Assembly: GCF_000980875.1 (NCBI RefSeq)
Contig: NZ_LAYO01000111.1
Span: 124,001 to 188,000 of the forward strand
Length of the DNA stretch: 64,000 nucleotides
DNA from: Leucobacter sp. Ag1
Lineage (GTDB): Bacteria > Actinomycetota > Actinomycetes > Actinomycetales > Microbacteriaceae
Direction: 5' to 3'
The position numbers and the translations under genes were made by a program. Positions within the stretch are counted from its first letter, which is position 1, and each line of letters opens with the position of its first letter. A model generated the notes under the pieces. The model was not told the DNA's origin. It did not search any database and saw nothing but the letters and a program-made list of their open reading frames with translations. Shown here piece by piece: positions 1 through 10,085 of this stretch.

Positions 1-1057
1 TCTCCACCTCGGCGCCTTCGCCCGCGGCCCATGCCTCCGCGACTGCGGCGGGATCGACGACGGAGGCGTGAACGACGTCGAGCTCGCCGGAGCGTGCCGG
101 TTCCCAGACGAGCAGCGCGGCGAGTGCGACCGTGACGTCGTCGGCACCGCCGGCACCCGGGTTGTCGCCCGAATCCGAGATGAAGTAGGGACGGGCCGCG
201 GTGCGCCCGTGCTCGAGGCAGTCCTCCATCGAGGCGACGGGCGCGACGAACTCGAACGCGTCGCGTACAGCCCAGAACCGTTCGGCGAGCAGCTTCGCCT
301 GAGCTTCCACGTCTTCCGCGTCGTCCCCGGTGACCACCACGGCCGCCGTGCAGCGCGGCTGATCCGCCCAGGCGAACCCGACCCAGATGGCGGCGTCGAG
401 GATCCCCGGGCGGGACTCGATCCCGGGCAGCATGCCGTAGAGGCTCTTCGCCGGTTCCATCCGCGTCGACGTCTTCTCGCCGGGCAGCAGGATCGGGACG
501 TGGACGAGCGCCTTCACCGGCTTGCCGGATCCGGCCACCACACGGTCGACGAGGTTGCGGGCGGCGCGCTCGCGCGACTCCCACGCGTCCTCGTGCGGCG
601 CCATGCGATAGCAGGTGAGCAGGTCGCAGCCGGCGAAGAGCACTTCGGACACGTTGCCGTGGAGGTCCATCGACGCCGACACGAGCGGTGCTTCGCCGAT
701 CACTCCGCGGATCGCGGTGATGAGGTCGCCCTCGGCATCGTCGAGCCCGGGCACGCTCATGGCTCCGTGGATGTCGAAGAAGAGGGCGTCGAGATCGGAC
801 GCGGCGGCGAGGCCGTCGAGGATCTCCTGCTTCCAGGCGGCATAGGCGGCCGGATCCACGACCCCGCCGGGCAGCGCGCGGGCGTGCAGGATCGGCACCC
901 ACTCGACGGCGGAGGCCCAGTCGCCGTCGATCCAGTCGTAGCGCGCGAGCAGCTCGGCTCCACGGGTGACCTCGAAGTCGGCCGCGGTCGACGTGTAGGG
1001 GGTGAACGTCGAGCTCTCGATGTGGATGCCGCAGATCGCGATGCGGGGACGGCTCAT
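1..1057 (-). CDS. M81 family metallopeptidase (MlrC/microcystinase C-like), 3' end outside window
   Basis: Read on the minus strand from ATG at 1057. The reading frame stays open to the window edge, so about 352 N-terminal residues are visible and the C-terminus is missing. It starts SRPRIAICGIHIESSTFTP and contains DIHGAM, the zinc-binding motif MDLHGNVSE and CYRMAPHED. The D-x-H pair and the later PHxD histidine are the metal ligands expected in MlrC-type peptidases. The family hydrolyses linear or cyclic peptides and related amide substrates in the cytoplasm. Its ATG overlaps the stop of the ROK regulator (ATGA), so the two are translationally coupled. With the divergent peptide importer, it probably processes the imported substrate; the actual substrate is unknown. 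Confidence 0.85.
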   Translation of the reverse strand, partial: MSRPRIAICGIHIESSTFTPYTSTAADFEVTRGAELLARYDWIDGDWASAVEWVPILHARALPGGVVDPAAYAAWKQEILDGLAAASDLDALFFDIHGAMSVPGLDDAEGDLITAIRGVIGEAPLVSASMDLHGNVSEVLFAGCDLLTCYRMAPHEDAWESRERAARNLVDRVVAGSGKPVKALVHVPILLPGEKTSTRMEPAKSLYGMLPGIESRPGILDAAIWVGFAWADQPRCTAAVVVTGDDAEDVEAQAKLLAERFWAVRDAFEFVAPVASMEDCLEHGRTAARPYFISDSGDNPGAGGADDVTVALAALLVWEPARSGELDVVHASVVDPAAVAEAWAAGEGAEVE

Positions 1058-2214
1058 GCGTGTGCTCCTCGTGCGTTGAGAAAGACGCTCGTGGCCTCGG
1101 CGAGGCCCCAGAGCGCGGAGTCGGTGCCGGCGAGAGACTTCTCGACCGCGGTGTGCTCCATGACGGACTGGAGGCAGCGCTCGTGCAGCGACTGCCGAAC
1201 GCCGCCGACGAACGCGTCGACGGCGGAGAGCGTCCCGCCGATGATCACGGCGTCCGGCGCCAGGAACGAGACGGTGTGCGACAGCGCGATACCGAGGTTG
1301 ACGCCGGCGCTCCGGATCATCGTGACGACCTGAGCGCTGCCGTCGAGCGCGGTCTCGATCAGGGCGTCGTTGCTCGGGAGCGCGAGTCCCTGCGCGCGGA
1401 GCTCCCGCCGGATGGATTCCGCCGAGGCGATGGTGTCGAGGCAGCCGGTGTTGCCGCACTGGCAGGGGCGATCACCGCCCGCGGGGACGGGGACGTGGGT
1501 GACGTCGCCGGCCAGCCCGTGCGCGCCGCGGCGGGGAGCGCCGTTCTCGACGAAGGCCCCGCCGATGCCCGATCCGGCCTTCACGTAGATGTAGTCCCCG
1601 AGCGCGCTCGGGGCTCCCGAGGTGGCCCGTCGGTAGGCGCTCTCTCCGCTCGCGCCGATCCTCGCGTCGTTCTCGACCACGACCGGCAGCTCGGACCACT
1701 CGCGCATCGCCTCCGGCACGGTGCAACCGTTCCAGCCCGGCATGCGGCTCGGCCCGACGACGGTGCCGGTCTGCGGGTCGACGGGCCCGGGCAGCGCGAT
1801 GCCGTATCCGGAAATCTCGGTTCCGCTGCGCTCCGCCAGCTCCTCGCCGCGCTCGACGAGGGTGCGCAGGATGGTCGTGGGTCCCTCGGCGATGTCGATG
1901 TCGAATCGGTTCACGTGCGAGACGCGGCCACCGCGGTCGGCGAGGCCGAAGCGCGCTCGGTGCGCGCCGAGCTCGACGACGAGCGCGCGCTCGCGGCTGT
2001 TCGCGGGGAGCAGGATCGATCCCGGGCGGCCGCCGGTCGACGCGGTGTCGCCGCCCTCCTCGAGCAGTCCGTTCAGGAGCAGCCGGTTGACGATCCCGGT
2101 GATGGTCGACGGTGCGAGCCCGGTCTGCCTGGCGAGCGCCGCGCGGGTGGTGGCTTGACGGGACGCGACGAGACCCAGGACATCGTCGTCCGAAGATCGG
2201 TTCATTCGGGACAT
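1054..2214 (-). CDS. ROK family transcriptional regulator
   Basis: A 386-residue protein with an N-terminal winged helix-turn-helix (about residues 8-60; RAALARQTGLAPSTITGIV) followed by a ROK sugar-kinase-like domain. The ROK zinc cluster is visible as CQCGNTGCLD, and the glycine loop as KAGSGIGGAF. I chose ATG 2214 because GAAGGAAG precedes it; an upstream TTG/ATG extension to 2259 lacks such a site. ROK repressors sense a small ligand, usually a sugar. Its position between the M81 peptidase and a divergent peptide ABC transporter makes it the likely local regulator of both directions. The ligand is not evident from sequence. Confidence 0.88.
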   Translation of the reverse strand: MSRMNRSSDDDVLGLVASRQATTRAALARQTGLAPSTITGIVNRLLLNGLLEEGGDTASTGGRPGSILLPANSRERALVVELGAHRARFGLADRGGRVSHVNRFDIDIAEGPTTILRTLVERGEELAERSGTEISGYGIALPGPVDPQTGTVVGPSRMPGWNGCTVPEAMREWSELPVVVENDARIGASGESAYRRATSGAPSALGDYIYVKAGSGIGGAFVENGAPRRGAHGLAGDVTHVPVPAGGDRPCQCGNTGCLDTIASAESIRRELRAQGLALPSNDALIETALDGSAQVVTMIRSAGVNLGIALSHTVSFLAPDAVIIGGTLSAVDAFVGGVRQSLHERCLQSVMEHTAVEKSLAGTDSALWGLAEATSVFLNARGAHA

Positions 2215-2264
2215 CACCACTTCCTTCGTGGTTGGAGTGCAATATAACGAGTGCGTCACCGAGG

Positions 2265-2295
2265 TTGACAGTTTTTGCCTCGATGAGGCTAGGCT
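2265..2295 (+). promoter_or_regulatory. Putative promoter for the peptide ABC operon
   Basis: TTGACA at 2265-2270 and TAGGCT at 2290-2295, separated by 19 nt, which is a little long. It lies in an AT-rich gap upstream of the substrate-binding protein and divergent from the ROK gene. Confidence 0.5.
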
Positions 2296-2338
2296 ACCAA
2301 TCGCGTCGAATAATTCAATGGCGTAGAAAGAATTACGT

Positions 2339-2354
2339 AGTAAGTACTCTTACT
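2339..2354. promoter_or_regulatory. Inverted repeat AGTAAG-TACT-CTTACT, candidate operator
   Basis: Perfect 6-bp arms with a 4-bp centre, downstream of the putative promoter and about 110 bp before the ABC operon. It could be a binding site for the adjacent ROK repressor. This is inference from position only. Confidence 0.35.
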
Positions 2355-2462
2355 TCGCATTAATGTCGGATCCGAGGCACGTGGACGTGCGTCGGAACCG
2401 GCGCATCCAACGAGGGATGCTCGGTTCGCGGGTGTCTCCGCAACCGGGTGAATGGAGAACCC

Positions 2463-4253
2463 ATGAAACGAATGTCATCGCGCGTGCGCAAGGCCCTCAT
2501 CGGTCTCGCGGCGATCGCGGCGCTCGGGCTCACGGCCTGCAGCGGGGCCGGCGGAGGAGCCGGGAACGCATCGGCGGCGAAGGACACGGTCACGATGGCC
2601 TTCCGCACGCCGAACTGGATCCTGCCGATCTCGGCGCCCGGATTCACTCAGGGCGAGAACGCGATCTTCGGCACCGCGCTCTACCGTCCGCTGTTCAACT
2701 ACGACCTGAACGGCGACTCGAAGTACTCGATCTTCGACGAGAAGTCGCTCGGCACCACTCCCGAGTTCTCGGCGGACGGCCTCACGATGACGATCAAGCT
2801 GAAGGACGCCAAGTGGTCCGACGGCGAGGCGATCACCACGCGGGACGTCGAGTTCTGGTGGAACCTGGTGAAGAACAACACCGACAAGTGGGCCTCGTAC
2901 CGCGAGGGCGGATTCCCCGACAACGTCTCGGCGTTCACCGTCGTCGACGAGAAGACCTTCTCGCTCACCACGAAGCAGAAGTACTCGCCGTCGTGGTTCG
3001 TGGGGAACCAGCTGAACAAGATCTCGGTGATGCCGCAGCACGTCTGGGATCGCACCGAGGCAGGCGGGAAGGTCGGCGACTACGACCGCGACAAGGCCGG
3101 GGCCGTCAAGGTCTTCGACTTCCTCACCGCGCAGTCGAAGGATCTCTCCACCTACGCCACGAACGACCTCTGGAAGGTCGTCTCCGGTCCGTGGAAGCTC
3201 AGCTCCTACGTGCCGAACGGCAAGGTCGAACTGGTCCCCAACGAGAACTACTGGGGCAGCGACAAGCCCGCGCTCAAGAAGGTCGTGCTGCGTCCGTTCA
3301 CCGGTGACGACGCGCAGTTCAACGTGCTCCGCGCCGGCGAGATCGACTACGGCTACATCCCGGCGGCGAACATCTCCCAGTCCGACTACATGAAGGGCAA
3401 GGGCTACACGGTCGCCCCCTGGTACGGCTGGTCGATCACCTACATGCCGCTCAACTTCTCGAACCCGAAGACCGCGCCGGTCTTCAAGCAGGACTACGTG
3501 CGCCAGGCGCTCCAGATGCTCATCGATCAGAAGACGATCTCCGAGAAGATCTGGGGCGGGATCGCGGCTCCGACCTGCGGCCCGGTGCCGCAGGATCAGA
3601 AGGACATGGGCACGCTCAAGGGCTGCGCCTACGAGTTCGATCCGGCTGGAGCGAAGAAGCTGCTCGAGGATCACGGCTGGAAGGTCGTGCCCGACGGCGC
3701 CACGGTCTGCGAGAAGCCTTGCACGGGCGCCGACCAGTGCGGTGAGGGCGTGAAGGCCGGCGCGACGCTGGAGTTCAACCTCGTCTCGCAGTCGGGCTTC
3801 GCCGCGACGACCAAGATGATGGCGCAGATCAAGTCCGAGATGTCGAAGGTCGGCGTCGTACTGAAGGTGCAGGAGGTGCCGGACTCCGTGTCGGTCACCC
3901 AGCCTTGCGAAGCCGGGAAGGACTGCACCTGGGACATGTCGTTCTTCGGTTCGCAGGGATCCTGGTACTTCCCGGTCTACGCCTCGGGCGAGCGGCTCTT
4001 CGCGACCGACGCGCCCGTGAACCTCGGCCGCTACTCGAGCCCCGAGGCCGACAAGCTCATCGAGGCTTCGCAGTTCGCCTCCGACGGGTCGGCGCTGAAG
4101 GACTACAACGCCTTCCTCGCCAAGGACCTGCCGGTGCTGTGGATGCCGAACCCGGTGTACCAGGTCTCGGCCTTCAACTCGAAGCTGAAGGGCGTCGAGC
4201 CGCAGGATCCGATGAACCTCATGTATCCCGAGGACTGGTCCTGGGCCAAGTAG
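2463..4253 (+). CDS. Peptide ABC transporter substrate-binding lipoprotein (SBP family 5)
   Basis: A 596-residue extracytoplasmic solute-binding protein (DppA/OppA type). The N-terminus MKRMSSRVRKALIG and a hydrophobic stretch end in the lipobox LTAC, so the protein is a membrane-anchored lipoprotein. The family-5 fold shows in the FRTPNWILPISAPGF region and the late VYQVSAFNSKLKGVEP segment. I chose ATG 2463 over the in-frame ATG 2448 because GGAG lies 7 nt upstream. It is the first gene of a five-component import operon. A 16-bp hairpin follows it, as expected if binding protein is made in excess over permease. Substrate is probably an oligopeptide or peptide-like compound. Confidence 0.93.
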   Translation: MKRMSSRVRKALIGLAAIAALGLTACSGAGGGAGNASAAKDTVTMAFRTPNWILPISAPGFTQGENAIFGTALYRPLFNYDLNGDSKYSIFDEKSLGTTPEFSADGLTMTIKLKDAKWSDGEAITTRDVEFWWNLVKNNTDKWASYREGGFPDNVSAFTVVDEKTFSLTTKQKYSPSWFVGNQLNKISVMPQHVWDRTEAGGKVGDYDRDKAGAVKVFDFLTAQSKDLSTYATNDLWKVVSGPWKLSSYVPNGKVELVPNENYWGSDKPALKKVVLRPFTGDDAQFNVLRAGEIDYGYIPAANISQSDYMKGKGYTVAPWYGWSITYMPLNFSNPKTAPVFKQDYVRQALQMLIDQKTISEKIWGGIAAPTCGPVPQDQKDMGTLKGCAYEFDPAGAKKLLEDHGWKVVPDGATVCEKPCTGADQCGEGVKAGATLEFNLVSQSGFAATTKMMAQIKSEMSKVGVVLKVQEVPDSVSVTQPCEAGKDCTWDMSFFGSQGSWYFPVYASGERLFATDAPVNLGRYSSPEADKLIEASQFASDGSALKDYNAFLAKDLPVLWMPNPVYQVSAFNSKLKGVEPQDPMNLMYPEDWSWAK

Positions 4254-4262
4254 CCCGCTGAA

Positions 4263-4301
4263 CGGTGGGCACGGGGCGGCGTCGTCGCCCCGTGCCCACC
4301 G
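4263..4301 (+). terminator. Strong intercistronic hairpin after the binding-protein gene
   Basis: A 16-bp perfect stem (4263-4278 with 4286-4301) and a 7-nt loop, without a T-run. It likely acts as a 3' stabiliser or partial terminator, giving more binding protein than permease. Confidence 0.55.
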
Positions 4302-4378
4302 GCGGATCCGGCGCGGTGCGCCGTGCGTCGTTCGAGGGGCTCCTGCCGGAGCTCCTCGCGAAAGAGAGGTGAGAACCA

Positions 4379-5335
4379 ATGGGTGCGTTCATCCTGAAAC
4401 GCATCGGGCAGTCGATCGTCGTGGTGTTCCTGGTCACCGTGATCGCCTTCGCGCTGCTGCACGCGCTGCCCGGCGGTGCCGCGCGCGCGACGCTCGGCAA
4501 AGATGCGACCCCGGCGCAGATCGAGCAGTTCGACCACGACAACGGCTTCGACCTGCCCCTGCCGCAGCAGTACGCCCGCTACGTCGGCAACCTCGCGCAG
4601 GGGGACCTCGGCTACTCGTACAAGCTCAACCAGTCGGTCACCGATGCGATCTCGCAGCGGCTGCCCAAGACGATCCTGCTCTCCCTCATCTCGACGATCC
4701 TCGCCATCGCTCTCGCGATCCCGCTCGGCGTCTGGCAGGCGGTGCGGCGGAACCGGGCGCCCGACTACGCGGTGACGGTCGCGGCGATGCTCGCGTACTC
4801 GACCCCCATCTTCTTCCTCGGGCTCGTGCTCATCATCCTGTTCTCGCAGGTCTGGCCGCTGTTCCCACCCGAGGCCCCGCAGGGCTACACGGTCGCGGAG
4901 GTGCTCTCCGACCCGGTCGCCTTCGTACTGCCCGTCGTCACCCTCGCCATCGTCACCATCGCTTCCTACTCGCGGTACATCCGATCCTCCATGGTCGACA
5001 ACCTCAACGAGCAGTACGTGCGGACCGCGCGGGCCAAGGGGCTGACCGGGTTCCGGATCGTCTTCGTGCACACGCTGCGCAACGCGCTGTTCCCCGTGAT
5101 CACGCTGCTCGGGCTCTACATCCCCGCGCTCTTCTCGGGCGCGCTCGTCGTCGAGACGCTCTTCAACTTCAACGGCATGGGCCTGCTCTTCTGGCAGGCC
5201 GCGCAGAGCCGGGACTACCCGATTCTGCTCGGAGTGACCATCATCATCGCGATCGCGACGGTGGTGGGCGCGCTCCTGGCCGACATGCTCTACGCCGTCG
5301 CCGATCCCCGCGTACGTCTGGCAGGTAAGAAATGA
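4379..5335 (+). CDS. Peptide ABC transporter permease (DppB-like)
   Basis: A 318-residue integral membrane permease beginning GAFILKRIGQSIVVVFLV, with about six transmembrane helices. The cytoplasmic EAA loop that contacts the ATPase is the segment RTARAKGLTGFRIVFVHTLR. The stop TGA overlaps the next ATG (ATGA at 5332-5335), so it is coupled to the DppC-like partner. It forms the first half of the transmembrane channel of the importer. Confidence 0.93.
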   Translation: MGAFILKRIGQSIVVVFLVTVIAFALLHALPGGAARATLGKDATPAQIEQFDHDNGFDLPLPQQYARYVGNLAQGDLGYSYKLNQSVTDAISQRLPKTILLSLISTILAIALAIPLGVWQAVRRNRAPDYAVTVAAMLAYSTPIFFLGLVLIILFSQVWPLFPPEAPQGYTVAEVLSDPVAFVLPVVTLAIVTIASYSRYIRSSMVDNLNEQYVRTARAKGLTGFRIVFVHTLRNALFPVITLLGLYIPALFSGALVVETLFNFNGMGLLFWQAAQSRDYPILLGVTIIIAIATVVGALLADMLYAVADPRVRLAGKK

Positions 5336-6237
5336 GCAGCGCACCCACCTCGATCGGGGCTCCCGGGGTCCCGCGGCGCCGCGCAGGTCGGCAGAGCGTC
5401 TGGCGGCAGGGGGCCGAGGTCTTCCTGCAGAACCGGCTCGCGGCCTTCGGCCTGCTGGCGATCATCCTCTTCGTCCTGTTCTCCTTCGTCGGCCCGCTGT
5501 TCTACCCGACCGACCAGGTGCACACCGACCTCGCCAACTCGAACCTCCCGCCGGGGCCGGGGCATCCGCTCGGCACCGACGGGCTCGGCTACGACCAGCT
5601 CGGCCGGCTCATGGTCGGCGGGCAGACCTCGATCACGGTCGGCGTGCTCGCGGGCGTCTTCGCGACCTTCATCGGAACGCTGTGGGGTGCCATCGCCGGC
5701 TTCATCGGCGGCGCCGTCGACGCCGTGATGATGCGCATGGTCGACGCGCTCATGGCGATCCCGGCGCTGTTCCTGTTCATGCTCATGGCGACGATCGTCA
5801 CCCCGACCGTGCCGCTGCTGATCATCATCATCGGCGCGCTCGCCTGGCTGGGCCCGGCCCGCCTCGTTCGCGGCGAGACCCTGTCGCTCCGCTCGCGCGA
5901 GTACATCATCGCCATGCGGGGCATGGGCGGCGGATCCGGGCGGGCGATCCGCACCCACATCGTGCGCAACGCGATCGGCACCGTCGTCGTGAACGCGACC
6001 TTCCAGGTCGCCGACGCCGTGCTCTACGTCGCCTACCTCTCGTTCCTCGGGCTCGGCGTCCCCGCGCCCGCGGCGAACTGGGGCGGCATGCTGTCGACGG
6101 GACTCACCGACGCCTACTCGGGCAACTGGTGGCTCATCTACCCGCCGGGCGTCCTGATCATTCTGCTGGTGCTGGCCTTCAACTTCATGGGCGACGGACT
6201 CCGCGACGCCTTCGAAGTGCGGCTGAGGAAGAGGTAG
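5332..6237 (+). CDS. Peptide ABC transporter permease (DppC-like)
   Basis: A 301-residue permease with a basic N-terminal tail and about six membrane helices. The EAA loop is visible around IIAMRGMGGGSGRAIRTHI, and the C-terminus NFMGDGLRDAFEVRLRKR is typical of DppC. It overlaps dppB by 4 bp, and the ATPase gene starts 2 nt after its stop. It pairs with the DppB-like protein in the membrane. Confidence 0.93.
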   Translation: MSSAPTSIGAPGVPRRRAGRQSVWRQGAEVFLQNRLAAFGLLAIILFVLFSFVGPLFYPTDQVHTDLANSNLPPGPGHPLGTDGLGYDQLGRLMVGGQTSITVGVLAGVFATFIGTLWGAIAGFIGGAVDAVMMRMVDALMAIPALFLFMLMATIVTPTVPLLIIIIGALAWLGPARLVRGETLSLRSREYIIAMRGMGGGSGRAIRTHIVRNAIGTVVVNATFQVADAVLYVAYLSFLGLGVPAPAANWGGMLSTGLTDAYSGNWWLIYPPGVLIILLVLAFNFMGDGLRDAFEVRLRKR

Positions 6238-6239
6238 TC

Positions 6240-8330
6240 GTGTTGGAGAAACTGGAACGGCCGGAACTGCTGCGCGTCTCGGGCCTGCGCACCGACATCG
6301 CCGTGCGCGGCGGAGAGGTGCACGCGCTCGGCGGGATCGACTTCTCGGTGCGCGCGGGGGAGACCCTCGGCATCGTCGGCGAATCGGGCAGCGGCAAGAC
6401 GATGACGGCCCTGTCCATCATGGGGCTGCTGCCCGCCGGCGGCGCCGTCACCGCCGGCGAGATCGTGCTCGAGGGCACCGACCTCGTCACGGCGTCGGCG
6501 AACGACGTCCGGAAGCTGCGCGGCACCCGGGTCGGCATGATCTTCCAGGATCCGCTGACCTCCCTGAACCCGACGATGACGATCGGTGCGCAGGTGGGCG
6601 AGCCGCTGCGCGTGCATCAGGGCGTCGGGAAGCGCGAGGCGCGCGAGCGCACCATCGAGACCCTGCGCCGGGTCGGCATGCCGCGGCCCGAATCGGTCGT
6701 CGACTCCTACCCGCATCAGCTCTCGGGCGGCATGCGCCAGCGAGTCATGATCGCGATGGCGCTGATCTGCCAGCCGCGCCTGCTCATCGCCGACGAGCCG
6801 ACCACCGCGCTCGATGTCACGACGCAGCGGCAGATCCTCGACCTGATCGACGGGCTCCGCGACGAGTTCGACATGGGCGTGATCCTGATCACCCACGACC
6901 TCGGAGTGGTCGCGGGGCACACCGACCGCGTGGCCGTCATGTACGCCGGCCAGGTCGTCGAGGAGGCGGACACCGAGCGCCTGTTCGCCGAGCCCCGGCA
7001 CCGCTACACGAACAGCCTGCTCGCGGCGCTGCCCGAGCACGCGCTCCGCACGGGCGCGCGGCTGTTCTCGATCCCGGGATCGCCGCCCGCGCTCCGCGAG
7101 GAGCCGGTGGGCTGCCGATTCGCCGATCGCTGCCGGTGGGCGAGCGAGGTCTGCCGGAGCAGCTCGCCCCTCGCCGAGTCCGAAGCCGGCGGGGAGCACA
7201 CGTTCTCCTGCTTCCACCCGCGACAGGACGGCGAGTCCATCGCCGTCGCGGATCCGGTGCTGCGCGAGGGGGCTGCGCCCGCGTCCCCGGTCGAGGGCGC
7301 CGCCGCGCTCGCGGCCGATGCGGGTGCCGACGCCGTGCTGCGGGTCGAAGCGGTCTCCAAGACCTACGCCGCCGGATCGACCGGGCTCTTCGGCAAGAGC
7401 CGCGGAACCGTCTCCGCGGTCGACCGCGTCTCGATCCGCGTCGACCGCGGCCGGACCTACGGACTCGTCGGCGAGTCCGGCTGCGGCAAGTCCACCATGG
7501 GCCGGATCATCTCGGCGCTCGAAGCCCCGAACGACGGTGCGGTCGTGCTGTCGGGCACCGACGTGACGCAGGCGAAGGGCGCCGCGAAGGTCCGGGTCCA
7601 CCAGGACGTCCAGATGATGTTCCAGGACTCCTACGCCGCGATGGATCCGCGCATGCGGATCGACGAGATCCTCTCGGAGCCGCTCAGGATCCAGGGCCTC
7701 GGATCGCGGGCCGAGATCGCGGCGCGCATCGAACGGCTGCTCGAGCAGGTGGGCCTCCCCGCCGACGCGCTCGACCGCTATCCGCACGAGTTCTCGGGCG
7801 GTCAGCTGCAGCGGATCGGGCTCGCTCGCTCGCTCGCGATGTCGCCCGAGGTGATCGTCGCCGACGAACCGGTGTCCGCGCTCGACGTCTCGGTGCAGGC
7901 GCAGGTGCTGAACCTCATGAAGGACCTGCAGGACGACTCCGGGGTCTCGTACGTCTTCATCTCGCACGACCTCGCCGTGGTGCAGTACATGGCGGACCGC
8001 ATCGGGGTCATGTACCTCGGTCGCATCGTCGAGGAGGGGCCCGCCGCCGAGGTGGTGCAGCGGCCCAAGCACCCGTATACCCGGGCGCTCATCGATGCGA
8101 TCCCGGTGCCCGATCCCTCGAAGCAGCACGACGACTCGCGGATCCGACTGCACGGCGAGCCGCCCTCGGCCATCGATCCGCCGAGCGGCTGCCGGTTCCG
8201 CACCCGGTGCCCGCTCGCAACGGCCGCCTGCGAGGTCGAGCCGGTGCTGGTCGAGGGCGAGCATCGTGTGGCCTGCCACTTCCCGCTCAGCGACGGAGTG
8301 CTGGTCCTCGAGGACGCACCGGCCGCGTGA
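6240..8330 (+). CDS. Fused two-domain peptide ABC ATPase (DppD-DppF type)
   Basis: A 696-residue protein joining two nucleotide-binding domains. The first has Walker A GESGSGKT (about 47-54) and signature LSGGMRQR. The second has GESGCGKS (about 411-418) and signature FSGGQLQR. Each domain ends in the cysteine-containing oligopeptide-transporter C-terminal motif (GCRFADRC and GCRFRTRC). Start is GTG 6240 after AGGAAGAGG; the longer open frame back to 5682 overlaps dppC and is not real. One polypeptide therefore powers the importer. Such DF fusions are common in actinobacteria. Confidence 0.93.
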   Translation: MLEKLERPELLRVSGLRTDIAVRGGEVHALGGIDFSVRAGETLGIVGESGSGKTMTALSIMGLLPAGGAVTAGEIVLEGTDLVTASANDVRKLRGTRVGMIFQDPLTSLNPTMTIGAQVGEPLRVHQGVGKREARERTIETLRRVGMPRPESVVDSYPHQLSGGMRQRVMIAMALICQPRLLIADEPTTALDVTTQRQILDLIDGLRDEFDMGVILITHDLGVVAGHTDRVAVMYAGQVVEEADTERLFAEPRHRYTNSLLAALPEHALRTGARLFSIPGSPPALREEPVGCRFADRCRWASEVCRSSSPLAESEAGGEHTFSCFHPRQDGESIAVADPVLREGAAPASPVEGAAALAADAGADAVLRVEAVSKTYAAGSTGLFGKSRGTVSAVDRVSIRVDRGRTYGLVGESGCGKSTMGRIISALEAPNDGAVVLSGTDVTQAKGAAKVRVHQDVQMMFQDSYAAMDPRMRIDEILSEPLRIQGLGSRAEIAARIERLLEQVGLPADALDRYPHEFSGGQLQRIGLARSLAMSPEVIVADEPVSALDVSVQAQVLNLMKDLQDDSGVSYVFISHDLAVVQYMADRIGVMYLGRIVEEGPAAEVVQRPKHPYTRALIDAIPVPDPSKQHDDSRIRLHGEPPSAIDPPSGCRFRTRCPLATAACEVEPVLVEGEHRVACHFPLSDGVLVLEDAPAA

Positions 8331-8337
8331 GACGGCG

Positions 8338-8373
8338 ACGGCCCCGGTCGAGCGAGAGCTCGACCGGGGCCGT
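8338..8373. terminator. Bidirectional terminator between ABC operon and XPB helicase
   Basis: A 16-bp perfect stem (8338-8353 with 8358-8373) around a GAGA loop, lying between convergent genes. Confidence 0.75.
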
Positions 8374-8387
8374 CGTGGCGGAACCGC

Positions 8388-10034
8388 CTACTCCGCGTTG
8401 GTGATCGTGTACGCGTAGCCCTGCTCGGCGAGGAACCGCTGACGGTTCTGCGCGAAGTCCTGATCCACGGTGTCGCGGGTCACGATCGTGTAGAAGGACG
8501 CGGTGGCGCCGTTGCTCTTCGGACGCAGCAGACGGCCGAGGCGCTGCGCTTCCTCCTGACGGGAACCGAAGGATCCCGAGATCTGGATCGCGACCGAGGC
8601 GTCCGGCAGGTCCACCGAGAAGTTCGCCACCTTCGACACCACGAGGATCCGATCCTCGCCGGAGCGGAACGACTCGAACAGCCGCTCGCGCTCGTCGACG
8701 GGCGTCTGCCCGGTGATGAGGGGCGCGTTCAGCGCCTCCGCCATCGACTCGAGCTGGTCGATGTACTGGCCGATCACGAGCACGCTCTCGTCGGGATGCT
8801 TCGCGATGATCTCGCGGGCCACCCGCTGCTTCACCGTCGCGCTCGCGGCGATCCGGTAGCGGTCCTGATCCTCGGCGACCGCGTACTCGAGCCGCTCCGA
8901 CTCGGGCAGCTCGACCCGGATCTCGAAGCACGCCGCGGGAGCGATGAACCCCTGCGCCTCGATGTCCTTCCACGCGGCGTCGTAGCGCTTCGGCCCGATG
9001 AGGCTGAACACGTCGCCCTCGCGGCCGTCCTCGCGCACGAGCGTCGCCGTCAGGCCGATGCGGCGGCGGGCCTGCAGCTCGGCCGTCAGCTTGAACACGG
9101 GGGCGGGGAGCAGGTGCACCTCGTCGTAGACGATGAGACCCCAGTCGTGCGCGTCGAGCAGCGACAGGTGCGCGTACTCGCCCTTCCGGCGGCTCGTGAG
9201 GATCTGGTAGGTCGCGATCGTGACCGGCTTGACTTCCTTGACCTGACCCGAGTACTCGCCGATCTCGTCCTCGGTGAGTGAGGTGCGGCGCAGCAGCTCG
9301 GACCGCCACTGGCGCGCCGACACCGCGTTCGTCACGAGGATCAGGGTCTTCGCACCCACCGCGGCCATGGCCCCGGCGCCCACGATGGTCTTGCCGGCGC
9401 CGCAGGGGAGCACGACGACGCCCGAGCCGCCCGCGTGGAACTTCTCGACCGCCGCGCGCTGGTAGTCGCGCATCTGCCAGCCGTCCTCGGCCAGCTCGAT
9501 GTCGTGCGGATCGCCGGGCGTGTAGCCGGCGAGATCCTCCGCGGGCCAGCCGCGGGCCACGAGCTGCTGTTTGAGCTCGCCGCGCGCCCACGCCTCGACG
9601 GGGAACGTCAGCTCGTCGATGCGGTTGCCGAGCAGCGGAGCGATCTTCTTCGCGCTCGAGACCTCCCGCAGGATCATCGGCTCGTCGGAGCGCAGCACGA
9701 GCTCGCCCGCGCGGTCGCCGTCGGCGATGCGCTCGATGGTGAGGCGCCCGTAGCGCTGCATGGTGTCGGAGATCTCGCCGGCGACCCCGCTCGGCACGGG
9801 GAACTTCGCGTACCGGTTGAGGGTGTCGAGGATCTCGGCGTCGGTGTGGCCGGCCGCGCGGGCGTTCCAGAGCCCGAGCCGGGTGATGCGATAGGTGTGG
9901 ATGTGCTCGGGGGCGCGCTCCAGCTCCGCGAAGACGGCGAGCGCGTGGCGCGCCTCCTCCGCGTCGGGGTGCGCGACCTCGAGCAGGACGGTCTGGTCGC
10001 TCTGCACGATGAGGGGGCCGAGGGTCATAACCAT
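8388..10034 (-). CDS. DNA repair helicase XPB (superfamily 2)
   Basis: A 548-residue SF2 helicase. Visible motifs: Walker A CGAGKT (about 211-216), the DEVH box, the RED motif of XPB proteins (VREDGREGD), and motif VI QRLGRLLRP near the C-terminus. The N-terminal ~180 residues form the XPB damage-recognition-like region. Bacterial XPB unwinds DNA 3'-5' and is thought to act in nucleotide excision repair or at stalled transcription, with an unsettled cellular role. The adjacent helicase-associated protein in the same orientation is the usual actinobacterial partner. Confidence 0.93.
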   Translation of the reverse strand: MVMTLGPLIVQSDQTVLLEVAHPDAEEARHALAVFAELERAPEHIHTYRITRLGLWNARAAGHTDAEILDTLNRYAKFPVPSGVAGEISDTMQRYGRLTIERIADGDRAGELVLRSDEPMILREVSSAKKIAPLLGNRIDELTFPVEAWARGELKQQLVARGWPAEDLAGYTPGDPHDIELAEDGWQMRDYQRAAVEKFHAGGSGVVVLPCGAGKTIVGAGAMAAVGAKTLILVTNAVSARQWRSELLRRTSLTEDEIGEYSGQVKEVKPVTIATYQILTSRRKGEYAHLSLLDAHDWGLIVYDEVHLLPAPVFKLTAELQARRRIGLTATLVREDGREGDVFSLIGPKRYDAAWKDIEAQGFIAPAACFEIRVELPESERLEYAVAEDQDRYRIAASATVKQRVAREIIAKHPDESVLVIGQYIDQLESMAEALNAPLITGQTPVDERERLFESFRSGEDRILVVSKVANFSVDLPDASVAIQISGSFGSRQEEAQRLGRLLRPKSNGATASFYTIVTRDTVDQDFAQNRQRFLAEQGYAYTITNAE

Positions 10035-10085
10035 CCAGTTTACGCGCCTCGGGCGAACGCCGGGAGGGGTTCGCTCAGGGCCGGA

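Noticed and set aside
5682-6239. N-terminal extension of the fused ABC ATPase
   Set aside because: It overlaps the DppC gene and its translation is Arg/His-rich shadow sequence; GTG 6240 with a good ribosome site is the start.
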